Source of the DNA: Auanema rhodensis
Taxonomy: Eukaryota; Nematoda; Chromadorea; Rhabditida; Rhabditidae
Assembly: GCA_964057225.1 (NCBI GenBank)
Contig: CAXKVF010000075.1
Location: 496,001-560,000 of the forward strand
Direction: 5' to 3'
Length of the DNA stretch: 64,000 nucleotides
A program made the translations under genes and the position numbers. Shown here piece by piece: positions 19,267 through 34,100 of the stretch. The notes below the pieces were generated by a model, which saw only the letters and a program-made list of their open reading frames with translations, was not told the origin of the DNA and ran no database searches. How positions within the stretch are numbered: the stretch's first letter is position 1; every line of letters begins with the position of its first letter.

Positions 19267-22200
19267 ACTTGTTATGTAACTCGCTTCACGTGAAAGATAA
19301 AGAGATGCGGTTTTCAAAATTAGATTCCCCATGTCCATATTATTCTAAAAACAAATTTTTATCGATATTGGTTCATGGTAACCATGACTTTGAAATTTAC
19401 GTGAACTTTAATTTATGCTAATTAAATGTACACGTGATGTGCACTTGGTATGTAACTCGCTTCACGTGAAAGATAAAGAGATGCGGTTTTCAAAATTAGA
19501 TTCCCCATGTCCATATTAGTCTAAAAACAAATTTTTATTGATATTGGTGCATGGTAACCATGACTTTGAAATTTACGTGAACTTTAATTTATGCTAATTA
19601 AATGTACACGTGATGTGCACTTGGTATGTAACTCGCTTCAAGTGAAAGATAAAGAGATGCGGTTTTCAAAATTAGATTCCCCATGTCCATATTAGTCTAA
19701 AAACAAATTTTTATTGATATTGGTTCATGGTAACCATGACTTTGAAATTTACGTGAACTTTAATTTATGCTAATTAAATGTACACGTGATGTGCACTTGG
19801 TATGTAACTCGCTTCACGTGAAAGATGAAGAGATGCGGTTTTCAAAATTAGATTCCCCATGTCCATATTAGTCTAAAAACAAATTTTTATTGATATTGGT
19901 GCATGGTAACCATGACTTTGAAATTTACGTGAACTTTAATTTATGCTAATTAAATGTACACGTGATGTGCACTTGGTATGTAACTCGCTTCACGTGAAAG
20001 ATAAAGAGATGCGGTTTTCAAAATTAGATTCCCCATGTCCATATTAGTCTAAAAACAAATTTTTATTGATATTGGTGCATGGTAACCATGACTTTGAAAT
20101 TTACGTGAACTTTAATTTATGCTAATTGAATGTACACGTGATGTGCACTTGGTATGTAACTCGCTTCACGTGAGAGATAAAGAGATGCGGTTTTCAAAAT
20201 TAGATTCCCCATCTCCATATTAGTCTAAAAACAAATTTTTATTGATATTGGTGCATGGTAACCATGACTTTGAAATTTACGTGAACTTTAATTTATGCTA
20301 ATCAAATGTACACGTGATGTGCACTTGGTATGTAACTCGCTTCACGTGAAAGATAAAGAGATGCGGTTTTCAAAATTAGATTCCCCATGTCCATATTAGT
20401 CAAAAAACAAATTTTTATTGATATTGGTGCATGGTAACCATGACTTTGAAGTTTACGTGAACTTTAATTTATGCTAATTAAATGTACACGTGATGTGCAC
20501 TTGGTATGTAACTCGCTTCACGTGAAAGATAAAGAGATGCGGTTTTCAAAATTAGATTCCCCATGTCCATATTAGTCTAAAAACAAATTTTTATTGATAT
20601 TGGTGCATGGTAACCATGACTTTGAAATTTACGTGAACTTTAATTTATGCTAATTGAATGTACACGTGATGTGCACTTGGTATGTAACTCGCTTCACGTG
20701 AAAGATAAAGAGATGCGGTTTTCAAAATTAGATTCCCCATCTCCATATTAGTCTAAAAACAAATTTTTATTGATATTGGTGCATGGTAACCATGACTTTG
20801 AAATTTACGTGAACTTTAATTTATGCTAATCAAATGTACACGTGATGTGCACTTGGTATGTAACTCGCTTCACGTGAAAGATAAAGAGATGCGGTTTTCA
20901 AAATTAGATTCCCCATGTCCATATTAGTCAAAAAACAAATTTTTATTGATATTGGTGCATGGTAACCATGACTTTGAAGTTTACGTGAACTTTAATTTAT
21001 GCTAATTAAATGTACACGTGATGTGCACTTGGTATGTAACTCGCTTCACGTGAAAGATAAAGAGATGCGGTTTTCAAAATTAGATTCCCCATCTCCATAT
21101 TAGTCTAAAAACAAATTTTTATTGATATTGGTGCATGGTAACCATGACTTTGAAATTTACGTGAACTTTAATTTATGCTAATCAAATGTACACGTGATGT
21201 GCACTTGGTATGTAACTCGCTTCACGTGAAAGATAAAGAGATGCGGTTTTCAAAATTAGATTCCCCATGTCCATATTAGTCAAAAAACAAATTTTTATTG
21301 ATATTGGTGCATGGTAACCATGACTTTGAAGTTTACGTGAACTTTAATTTATGCTAATTAAATGTACACGTGATGTGCACTTGGTATGTAACTCGCTTCA
21401 CGTGAAAGATAAAGAGATGCGGTTTTCAAAATTAGATTCCCCATGTCCATATTAGTCTAAAAACAAATTTTTATTGATATTGGTGCATGGTAACCATGAC
21501 TTTGAAATTTACGTGAACTTTAATTTATGCTAATTGAATGTACACGTGATGTGCACTTGGTATGTAACTCGCTTCACGTGAAAGATAAAGAGATGCGGTT
21601 TTCAAAATTAGATTCCCCATCTCCATATTAGTCTAAAAACAAATTTTTATTAATATTGGTGCATGGTAACCATGACTTTGAAATTTACGTGAACTTTAAT
21701 TTATGCTAATTAAATGTACACGTGATGTGCACTTGGTATGTAACTCGCTTCACGTGAAAGATAAAAAGATGCGGTTTTCAAAAATAGATTCCCCATCTCC
21801 ATATTAGTCTAAAAACAAATTTTTATTGATATTGGTGCATGGTAACCATGACTTTGAAATTTACGTGAACTTTAATTTATGCTAATCAAATGTACACGTG
21901 ATGTGCACTTGGTATGTAACTCGCTTCACGTGAAAGATAAAGAGATGCGGTTTTCAAAATTAGATTCCCCATCTCCATATTAGTCTAAAAACAAATTTTT
22001 ATTGATATTGGTGCATGGTAACCATGACTTTGAAATTTACGTGAACTTTAATTTATGCTAATCAAATGTACACGTGATGTGCACTTGGTATGTAACTCGC
22101 TTCACGTGAAAGATAAAGAGATGCGGTTTTCAAAATTAGATTCCCCATGTCCATATTAGTCTAAAAACAAATTTTTATTGATATTGGTTCATGGTAACCA

Positions 22201-22686
22201 TGACTTTGAAATTCACGTGAACTTTAATTTATGCTAATTAAATGTACACGTGATGTGCACTTGGTATGTAACTCGCTTCACGTGAAAGATAAAGAGATGC
22301 GGTTTTCAAAATTAGATTCCCCATCTCCATATTAGTCTAAAAACAAATTTTTATTGATATTGGTGCATGGTAACCATGACTTTGAAATTTACGTGAACTT
22401 TAATTTATGCTAATCAAATGTACACGTGATGTGCACTTGGTATGTAACTCGCTTCACGTGAAAGATAAAGAGATGCGGTTTTCAAAATTAGATTCCCCAT
22501 CTCCATATTAGTCTAAAAACAAATTTTTATTGATATTGGTGCATGGTAACCATGACTTTGAAATTTACGTGAACTTTAATTTATGCTAATCAAATGTACA
22601 CGTGATGTGCACTTGGTATGTAACTCGCTTCACGTGAAAGATAAAGAGATGCGGTTTTCAAAATTAGATTCCCCATGTCCATATTA

Positions 22687-25600
22687 GTCAAAAAACAAAT
22701 TTTTATTGATATTGGTGCATGGTAACCATGACTTTGAAGTTTACGTGAACTTTAATTTATGCTAATTAAATGTACACGTGATGTGCACTTGGTATGTAAC
22801 TCGCTTCACGTGAAAGATAAAGAGATGCGGTTTTCAAAATTAGATTCCCCATGTCCATATTAGTCAAAAAACAAATTTTTATTGATATTGGTGCATGGTA
22901 ACCATGACTTTGAAATTTACGTGAACTTTAATTTATGCTAATCAAATGTACACGTGATGTGCACTTGGTATGTAACTCGCTTCACGTGAAAGATAAAGAG
23001 ATGCGGTTTTCAAAATTAGATTCCCCATCTCCATATTAGTCTAAAAACAAATTTTTATTGATATTGGTGCATGGTAACCATGACTTTGAAATTTACGTGA
23101 ACTTTAATTTATGCTAATCAAATGTACACGTGATGTGCACTTGGTATGTAACTCGCTTCACGTGAAAGATAAAGAGATGCGGTTTTCAAAATTAGATTCC
23201 CCATGTCCATATTAGTCAAAAAACAAATTTTTATTGATATTGGTGCATGGTAACCATGACTTTGAAGTTTACGTGAACTTTAATTTATGCTAATTAAATG
23301 TACACGTGATGTGCACTTGGTATGTAACTCGCTTCACGTGAAAGATAAAGAGATGCGGTTTTCAAAATTAGATTCCCCATGTCCATATTAGTCTAAAAAC
23401 AAATTTTTATTGATATTGGTGCATGGTAACCATGACTTTGAAATTTACGTGAACTTTAATTTATGCTAATTGAATGTACACGTGATGTGCACTTGGTATG
23501 TAACTCGCTTCACGTGAAAGATAAAGAGATGCGGTTTTCAAAATTAGATTCCCCATGTCCATATTAGTCTAAAAACAAATTTTTATTGATATTGGTGCAT
23601 GGTAACCATGACTTTGAAATTTACGTGAACTTTAATTTATGCTAATTAAATGTACACGTGATGTGCACTTGGTATGTAACTCGCTTCACGTGAAAGATAA
23701 AAAGATGCGGTTTTCAAAATTAGATTCCCCATGTCCATATTAGTCTAAAAACAAATTTTTATTGATATTGGTTCATGGTAACCATGACTTTGAAATTTAC
23801 GTGAACTTTAATTTATGCTAATTAAATGTACACGTGATGTGCACTTGGTATGTAACTCGCTTCACGTGAAAGATGAAGAGATGCGGTTTTCAAAATTAGA
23901 TTCCCCATGTTCATATTAGTCTAAAAACAAATTTTTATTGATATTGGTGCATGGTAACCATGACTTTGAAATTTACGTGAACTTTAATTTATGCTAATTA
24001 AATGTACACGTGATGTGCACTTGGTATGTAACTCGCTTCACGTGAAAGATGAAGAGATGCGGTTTTCAAAATTAGATTCCCCATGTCCATATTAGTCTAA
24101 AAACAAATTTTTATTGATATTGGTTCATGGTAACCATGACTTTGAAATTTACGTGAACTTTAATTTATGCTAATTAAATGTACACGTGATGTGCACTTGG
24201 TATGTAACTCGCTTCACGTGAAAGATAAAGAGATGCGGTTTTCAAAATTAGATTCCCCATGTCCATATTAGTCAAAAAACAAATTTTTATTGATATTGGT
24301 GCATGGTAACCATGACTTTGAAGTTTACGTGAACTTTAATTTATGCTAATTAAATGTACACGTGATGTGCACTTGGTATGTAACTCGCTTCACGTGAAAG
24401 ATAAAGAGATGCGGTTTTCAAAATTAGATTCCCCATGTCCATATTAGTCAAAAAACAAATTTTTATTGATATTGGTGCATGGTAACCATGACTTTGAAAT
24501 TTACGTGAACTTTAATTTATGCTAATCAAATGTACACGTGATGTGCACTTGGTATGTAACTCGCTTCACGTGAAAGATAAAGAGATGCGGTTTTCAAAAT
24601 TAGATTCCCCATCTCCATATTAGTCTAAAAACAAATTTTTATTGATATTGGTGCATGGTAACCATGACTTTGAAATTTACGTGAACTTTAATTTATGCTA
24701 ATCAAATGTACACGTGATGTGCACTTGGTATGTAACTCGCTTCACGTGAAAGATAAAGAGATGCGGTTTTCAAAATTAGATTCCCCATGTCCATATTAGT
24801 CAAAAAACAAATTTTTATTGATATTGGTGCATGGTAACCATGACTTTGAAGTTTACGTGAACTTTAATTTATGCTAATTAAATGTACACGTGATGTGCAC
24901 TTGGTATGTAACTCGCTTCACGTGAAAGATAAAGAGATGCGGTTTTCAAAATTAGATTCCCCATGTCCATATTAGTCTAAAAACAAATTTTTATTGATAT
25001 TGGTGCATGGTAACCATGACTTTGAAATTTACGTGAACTTTAATTTATGCTAATTGAATGTACACGTGATGTGCACTTGGTATGTAACTCGCTTCACGTG
25101 AAAGATAAAGAGATGCGGTTTTCAAAATTAGATTCCCCATGTCCATATTAGTCTAAAAACAAATTTTTATTGATATTGGTGCATGGTAACCATGACTTTG
25201 AAATTTACGTGAACTTTAATTTATGCTAATTAAATGTACACGTGATGTGCACTTGGTATGTAACTCGCTTCACGTGAAAGATAAAAAGATGCGGTTTTCA
25301 AAATTAGATTCCCCATGTCCATATTAGTCTAAAAACAAATTTTTATTGATATTGGTTCATGGTAACCATGACTTTGAAATTTACGTGAACTTTAATTTAT
25401 GCTAATTAAATGTACACGTGATGTGCACTTGGTATGTAACTCGCTTCACGTGAAAGATGAAGAGATGCGGTTTTCAAAATTAGATTCCCCATGTTCATAT
25501 TAGTCTAAAAACAAATTTTCATTGATATTGGTGCATGGTAACCATGACTTTGAAATTTACGTGAACTTTAATTTATGCTAATTAAATGTACACGTGATGT

Positions 25601-25854
25601 GCACTTGGTATGTAACTCGCTTCACGTGAAAGATGAAGAGATGCGGTTTTCAAAATTAGATTCCCCATGTCCATATTAGTCTAAAAACAAATTTTTATTG
25701 ATATTGGTTCATGGTAACCATGACTTTGAAATTTACGTGAACTTTAATTTATGCTAATTAAATGTACACGTGATGTGCACTTGGTATGTAACTCGCTTCA
25801 CGTGAAAGATAAAGAGATGCGGTTTTCAAAATTAGATTCCCCATGTCCATATTA
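22687..25854 (+). repeat. Nine-monomer (1584-bp) higher-order repeat, two copies
   Basis: The marker GTCAAAAAAC followed by GAAGTTTACG starts a unit at 22687, 24271 and 25855, spaced exactly 1584 bp (9 x 176) each time. Within each copy the variant order is the same: a second GTCAAAAAAC monomer with TAATCAAATG, CCATCTCC, a third GTCAAAAAAC, TTGAATG, ATAAAAAGATG, then GAAGAG twice, including CATGTTCATATT. Copy 2 has one private change (TTTTCATTG near 25519). A third copy starts at 25855 but diverges after about two monomers. The first copy corresponds to part of the macro-unit at about 11.4-13.0 kb. Confidence 0.85.
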
Positions 25855-28139
25855 GTCAAAAAACAAATTTTTATTGATATTGGTGCATGGTAACCATGAC
25901 TTTGAAGTTTACGTGAACTTTAATTTATGCTAATTAAATGTACACGTGATGTGCACTTGGTATGTAACTCGCTTCACGTGAAAGATAAAGAGATGCGGTT
26001 TTCAAAATTAGATTCCCCATGTCCATATTAGTCAAAAAACAAATTTTTATTGATATTGGTGCATGGTAACCATGACTTTGAAATTTACGTGAACTTTAAT
26101 TTATGCTAATCAAATGTACACGTGATGTGCACTTGGTATGTAACTCGCTTCACGTGAAAGATAAAGAGATGCGGTTTTCAAAATTAGATTCCCCATGTCC
26201 ATATTAGTCTAAAAACAAATTTTTATTGATATTGGTGCATGGTAACCATGACTTTGAAATTTACGTGAACTTTAATTTATGCTAATTAAATGTACACGTG
26301 ATGTGCACTTGGTATGTAACTCGCTTCACGTGAAAGATAAAAAGATGCGGTTTTCAAAATTAGATTCCCCATCTCCATATTAGTCTAAAAACAAATTTTT
26401 ATTGATATTGGTGCATGGTAACCATGACTTTGAAATTTACGTGAACTTTAATTTATGCTAATCAAATGTACACGTGATGTGCACTTGGTATGTAACTCGC
26501 TTCACGTGAAAGATAAAGAGATGCGGTTTTCAAAATTAGATTCCCCATCTCCATATTAGTCTAAAAACAAATTTTTATTGATATTGGTGCATGGTAACCA
26601 TGACTTTGAAATTTACGTGAACTTTAATTTATGCTAATCAAATGTACACGTGATGTGCACTTGGTATGTAACTCGCTTCACGTGAAAGATAAAGAGATGC
26701 GGTTTTCAAAATTAGATTCCCCATGTCCATATTAGTCTAAAAACAAATTTTTATTGATATTGGTTCATGGTAACCATGACTTTGAAATTTACGTGAACTT
26801 TAATTTATGCTAATTAAATGTACACGTGATGTGCACTTGGTATGTAACTCGCTTCACGTGAAAGATAAAGAGATGCGGTTTTCAAAATTAGATTCCCCAT
26901 CTCCATATTAGTCTAAAAACAAATTTTTATTGATATTGGTGCATGGTAACCATGACTTTGAAATTTACGTGAACTTTAATTTATGCTAATTGAATGTACA
27001 CGTGATGTGCACTTGGTATGTAACTCGCTTCACGTGAAAGATAAAGAGATGCGGTTTTCAAAATTAGATTCCCCATGTCCATATTAGTCTAAAAACAAAT
27101 TTGTATTGATATTGGTTCATGGTAACCATGACTTTGAAATTTACGTGAACTTTAATTTATGCTAATTAAATGTACACGTGATGTGCACTTGGTATGTAAC
27201 TCGCTTCACGTGAAAGATAAAAAGATGCGGTTTTCAAAATTAGATTCCCCATGTCCATATTAGTCTAAAAACAAATTTTTATTGATATTGGTGCATGGTA
27301 ACCATGACTTTGAAATTTACGTGAACTTTAATTTATGCTAATTAAATGTACACGTGATGTGCACTTGGTATGTAACTCGCTTCACGTGAAAGATAAAGAG
27401 ATGCGGTTTTCAAAATTAGATTCCCCATGTCCATATTAGTCTAAAAACAAATTTTTATTGATATTGGTGCATGGTAACCATGACTTTGAAATTTACGTGA
27501 ACTTTAATTTATGCTAATTAAATGTACACGTGATGTGCACTTGGTATGTAACTCGCTTCACGTGAAAGATAAAGAGATGCGGTTTTCAAAATTAGATCCC
27601 CCATGTCCATATTAGTCTAAAAACAAATTTTTATTGATATTGGTGCTTGGTAACCATGACTTTGAAATTTACGTGAACTTTAATTTATGCTAATTAAATG
27701 TACACGTGATGTGCACTTGGTATGTAACTCGCTTCACGTGAAAGATAAAGAGATGCGGTTTTCAAAATTAGATTCCCCATGTCCATATTAGTCTAAAAAC
27801 AAATTTTTATTGATATTGGTGCATGGTAACCATGACTTTGAAATTTACGTGAACTTTAATTTATGCTAATTGAATGTACACGTGATGTGCACTTGGTATG
27901 TAACTCGCTTCACGTGAAAGATAAAGAGATGCGGTTTTCAAAATTAGATTCCCCATGTCCATATTAGTCTAAAAACAAATTTGTATTGATATTGGTTCAT
28001 GGTAACCATGACTTTGAAATTTACGTGAACTTTAATTTATGCTAATTAAATGTACACGTGATGTGCACTTGGTATGTAACTCGCTTCACGTGAAAGATAA
28101 AAAGATGCGGTTTTCAAAATTAGATTCCCCATGTCCATA

Positions 28140-31100
28140 TTAGTCTAAAAACAAATTTTTATTGATATTGGTGCATGGTAACCATGACTTTGAAATTTAC
28201 GTGAACTTTAATTTATGCTAATTAAATGTACACGTGATGTGCACTTGGTATGTAACTCGCTTCACGTGAAAGATAAAGAGATGCGGTTTTCAAAATTAGA
28301 TTCCCCATGTCCATATTATTCTAAAAACAAATTTTTATCGATATTGGTTCATGGTAACCATGACTTTGAAATTTACGTGAACTTTAATTTATGCTAATTA
28401 AATGTACACGTGATGTGCACTTGGTATGTAACTCGCTTCACGTGAAAGATAAAGAGATGCGGTTTTCAAAATTAGATTTCCCATGTCCATATTAGTCTAA
28501 AAACAAATTTTTATTGATATTGGTGCATGGTAACCATGACTTTGAAATTTACGTGAACTTTAATTTATGCTAATTAAATGTACACGTGATGTGCACTTGG
28601 TATGTAACTCGCTTCACGTGAAAGATAAAGAGATGCGGTTTTCAAAATTAGATTCCCCATGTCCATATTAGTCTAAAAACAAATTTTTATTGATATTGGT
28701 GCATGGTAACCATGACTTTGAAATTTACGTGAACTTTAATTTATGCTAATTAAATGTACACGTGATGTGCACTTGGTATGTAACTCGCTTCACGTGAAAG
28801 ATAAAGATATGCGGTTTTCAAAATTAGATTCCCCATGTCCATATTAGTCTAAAAACAAATTTTTATTGATATTGGTGCATGGTAACCATGACTTTGAAAT
28901 TTACGTGAACTTTAATTTATGCTAATTAAATGTACACGTGATGTGCACTTGGTATGTAACTCGCTTCACGTGAAAGATAAAGAGATGCGGTTTTCAAAAT
29001 TAGATTCCCCACGTCCATATTAGTCTAAAAACAAATTTTTATTGATATTGGTGCATGGTAACCATGACTTTGAAATTTACGTGAACTTTAATTTATGCTA
29101 ATTAAATGTACACGTGATGTGCACTTGGTATGTAACTCGCTTCACGTGAAAGATAAAGAGATGCGGTTTTCAAAATTAGATCCCCCATGTCCATATTAGT
29201 CTAAAAACAAATTTTTATTGATATTGGTGCATGGTAACCATGACTTTGAAATTTACGTGAACTTTAATTTATGCTAATTAAATGTACACGTGATGTGCAC
29301 TTGGTATGTAACTCGCTTCACGTGAAAGATAAAGAGATGCGGTTTTCAAAATTAGATTCCCCATGTCCATATTAGTCTAAAAACAAATTTTTATTGATAT
29401 TGGTTCATGGTAACCATGACTTTGAAATTTACGTGAACTTTAATTTATGCTAATTAAATGTACACGTGATGTGCACTTGGTATGTAACTCGCTTCACGTG
29501 AAAGATAAAAAGATGCGGTTTTCAAAATTAGATTCCCCATGTCCATATTAGTCTAAAAACAAATTTTTATTGATATTGGTGCATGGTAACCATGACTTTG
29601 AAATTTACGTGAACTTTAATTTATGCTAATTAAATGTACACGTGATGTGCACTTGGTATGTAACTCGCTTCACGTGAAAGATAAAGAGATGCGGTTTTCA
29701 AAATTAGATTCCCCATGTCCATATTATACTAAAAACAAATTTTTATCGATATTGGTTCATGGTAACCATGACTTTGAAATTTACGTGAACTTTAATTTAT
29801 GCTAATTAAATGTACACGTGATGTGCACTTGGTATGTAACTCGCTTCACGTGAAAGATAAAGAGATGCGGTTTTCAAAATTAGATTCCCCATGTCCATAT
29901 TAGTCTAAAAACAAATTTTTATTGATATTGGTGCATGGTAACCATGACTTTGAAATTTACGTGAACTTTAATTTATGCTAATTAAATGTACACGTGATGT
30001 GCACTTGGTATGTAACTCGCTTCAAGTGAAAGATAAAGAGATGCGGTTTTCAAAATTAGATTCCCCATGTCCATATTAGTCTAAAAACAAATTTTTATTG
30101 ATATTGGTTCATGGTAACCATGACTTTGAAATTTACGTGAACTTTAATTTATGCTAATTAAATGTACACGTGATGTGCACTTGGTATGTAACTCGCTTCA
30201 CGTGAAAGATGAAGAGATGCGGTTTTCAAAATTAGATTCCCCATGTCCATATTAGTCTAAAAACAAATTTTTATTGATATTGGTGCATGGTAACCATGAC
30301 TTTGAAATTTACGTGAACTTTAATTTATGCTAATTGAATGTACACGTGATGTGCACTTGGTATGTAACTCGCTTCACGTGAAAGATAAAGAGATGCGGTT
30401 TTCAAAATTAGATTCCCCATGTCCATATTAGTCTAAAAACAAATTTTTATTGATATTGGTTCATGGTAACCATGACTTTGAAATTTACGTGAACTTTAAT
30501 TTATGCTAATTAAATGTACACGTGATGTGCGCTTGGTATGTAACTCGCTTCACGTGAAAGATAAAGAGATGCGGTTTTCAAAATTAGATTCCCCATCTCC
30601 ATATTAGTCTAAAAACAAATTTTTATTGATATTGGTGCATGGTAACCATGACTTTGAAATTTACGTGAACTTTAATTTATGCTAATCAAATGTACACGTG
30701 ATGTGCACTTGGTATGTAACTCGCTTCACGTGAAAGATAAAGAGATGCGGTTTTCAAAATTAGATTCCCCATGTCCATATTAGTCTAAAAACAAATTTTT
30801 ATTGATATTGGTGCATGGTAACCATGACTTTGAAATTTACGTGAACTTTAATTTATGCTAATTGAATGTACACGTGATGTGCACTTGGTATGTAACTCGC
30901 TTCACGTGAAAGATAAAGAGATGCGGTTTTCAAAATTAGATTCCCCATGTCCATATTATTCTAAAAACAAATTTTTATCGATATTGGTTCATGGTAACCA
31001 TGACTTTGAAATTTACGTGAACTTTAATTTATGCTAATCAAATGTACACGTGATGTGCACTTGGTATGTAACTCGCTTCACGTGAAAGATAAAGAGATGC

Positions 31101-34100
31101 GGTTTTCAAAATTAGATTCCCCATGTCCATATTAGTCTAAAAACAAATTTTTATTGATATTGGTGCATGGTAACCATGACTTTGAAATTTACGTGAACTT
31201 TAATTTATGCTAATTGAATGTACACGTGATGTGCACTTGGTATGTAACTCGCTTCACGTGAAAGATAAAGAGATGCGGTTTTCAAAATTAGATTCCCCAT
31301 GTCCATATTATTCTAAAAACAAATTTTTATCGATATTGGTTCATGGTAACCATGACTTTGAAATTTACGTGAACTTTAATTTATGCTAATTAAATGTACA
31401 CGTGATGTGCCCTTGGTATGTAACTCGCTTCACGTGAAAGATAAAGAGATGCGGTTTTCAAAATTAGATTCCCCATGTCCATATTAGTCAAAAAACAAAT
31501 TTTTATTGATATTGGTGCATGGTAACCATGACTTTGAAGTTTACGTGAACTTTAATTTATGCTAATTAAATGTACACGTGATGTGCACTTGGTATGTAAC
31601 TCGCTTCACGTGAAAGATAAAGAGATGCGGTTTTCAAAATTAGATTCCCCATGTCCATATTAGTCTAAAAACAAATTTTTATTGATATTGGTGCATGGTA
31701 ACCATGACTTTGAAATTTACGTGAACTTTAATTTATGCTAATTGAATGTACACGTGATGTGCACTTGGTATGTAACTCGCTTCACGTGAAAGATAAAGAG
31801 ATGCGGTTTTCAAAATTAGATTCCCCATGTCCATATTATTCTAAAAACAAATTTTTATCGATATTGGTTCATGGTAACCATGACTTTGAAATTTACGTGA
31901 ACTTTAATTTATGCTAATTAAATGTACACGTGATGTGCACTTGGTATGTAACTCGCTTCACGTGAAAGATAAAGAGATGCGGTTTTCAAAATTAGATTCC
32001 CCATGTCCATATTAGTCTAAAAACAAATTTTTATTGATATTGGTGCATGGTAACCATGACTTTGAAATTTACGTGAACTTTAATTTATGCTAATTAAATG
32101 TACACGTGATGTGCACTTGGTATGTAACTCGCTTCAAGTGAAAGATAAAGAGATGCGGTTTTCAAAATTAGATTCCCCATGTCCATATTAGTCTAAAAAC
32201 AAATTTTTATTGATATTGGTTCATGGTAACCATGACTTTGAAATTTACGTGAACTTTAATTTATGCTAATTAAATGTACACGTGATGTGCACTTGGTATG
32301 TAACTCGCTTCACGTGAAAGATGAAGAGATGCGGTTTTCAAAATTAGATTCCCCATGTCCATATTAGTCTAAAAACAAATTTTTATTGATATTGGTGCAT
32401 GGTAACCATGACTTTGAAATTTACGTGAACTTTAATTTATGCTAATTAAATGTACACGTGATGTGCACTTGGTATGTAACTCGCTTCACGTGAAAGATAA
32501 AGAGATGCGGTTTTCAAAATTAGATTCCCCATGTCCATATTAGTCTAAAAACAAATTTTTATTGATATTGGTGCATGGTAACCATGACTTTGAAATTTAC
32601 GTGAACTTTAATTTATGCTAATTGAATGTACACGTGATGTGCACTTGGTATGTAACTCGCTTCACGTGAGAGATAAAGAGATGCGGTTTTCAAAATTAGA
32701 TTCCCCATCTCCATATTAGTCTAAAAACAAATTTTTATTGATATTGGTGCATGGTAACCATGACTTTGAAATTTACGTGAACTTTAATTTATGCTAATCA
32801 AATGTACACGTGATGTGCACTTGGTATGTAACTCGCTTCACGTGAAAGATAAAGAGATGCGGTTTTCAAAATTAGATTCCCCATGTCCATATTAGTCTAA
32901 AAACAAATTTTTATTGATATTGGTGCATGGTAACCATGACTTTGAAGTTTACGTGAACTTTAATTTATGCTAATTAAATGTACACGTGATGTGCACTTGG
33001 TATGTAACTCGCTTCACGTGAAAGATAAAGAGATGCGGTTTTCAAAATTAGATTCCCCATGTCCATATTAGTCTAAAAACAAATTTTTATTGATAATGGT
33101 GCATGGTAACCATGACTTTGAAATTTACGTGAACTTTAATTTATGCTAATTGAATGTACACGTGATGTGCACTTGGTATGTAACTCGCTTCACGTGAAAG
33201 ATAAAGAGATGCGGTTTTCAAAATTAGATTCCCCATGTCCATATTAGTCTAAAAACAAATTTTTATTGATATTGGTTCATGGTAACCATGACTTTGAAAT
33301 TTACGTGAACTTTAATTTATGCTAATTAAATGTACACGTGATGTGCACTTGGTATGTAACTCGCTTCACGTGAAAGATAAAAAGATGCGGTTTTCAAAAT
33401 TAGATTCCCCATGTCCATATTAGTCTAAAAACAAATTTTTATTGATATTGGTGCATGGTAACCATGACTTTGAAATTTACGTGAACTTTAATTTATGCTA
33501 ATTAAATGTACACGTGATGTGCACTTGGTATGTAACTCGCTTCACGTGAAAGATAAAGAGATGCGGTTTTCAAAATTAGATTCCCCATGTCCATATTAGT
33601 CTAAAAACAAATTTTTATTGATATTGGTGCATGGTAACCATGACTTTGAAATTTACGTGAACTTTAATTTATGCTAATTGAATGTACACGTGATGTGCAC
33701 TTGGTATGTAACTCGCTTCACGTGAAAGATAAAGAGATGCGGTTTTCAAAATTAGATTCCCCATGTCCATATTAGTCTAAAAACAAATTTTTATTGATAT
33801 TGGTTCATGGTAACCATGACTTTGAAGTTTACGTGAACTTTAATTTATGCTAATTAAATGTACACGTGATGTGCACTTGGTATGTAACTCGCTTCACGTG
33901 AAAGATAAAGAGATGCGGTTTTCAAAATTAGATTCCCCATGTCCATATTAGTCTAAAAACAAATTTTTATTGATATTGGTGCATGGTAACCATGACTTTG
34001 AAATTTACGTGAACTTTAATTTATGCTAATTGAATGTACACGTGATGTGCACTTGGTATGTAACTCGCTTCACGTGAAAGATAAAGAGATGCGGTTTTCA

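Larger units (their letters stand above)
13179..24270 (+). repeat. Satellite macro-unit, copy 2, split by the retrotransposon
   Basis: This is the tandem partner of the block at 6.49-12.99 kb, with the LTR element inserted inside it. Variant order matches copy 1: ACTTGTTATG/ATTATTCT/TATCGAT at 19263, TTCAAGTGAA at about 19637, GAAGAG, CGTGAGAG at about 20167, AATTCACGTG at 22211 and CATGTTCATATT near 23908. The offset rises by 704 bp between about 20.3 and 21.8 kb, so copy 2 carries four extra monomers there. In the left part the two copies differ by one monomer. Copy 1 and copy 2 are almost directly adjacent, as expected from unequal exchange. Confidence 0.72.

Noticed and set aside
19224-19421. 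65-codon open frame crossing the LTR end into the satellite
   Set aside because: It is a chance join of the LTR pyrimidine tract to one of the readthrough monomers.
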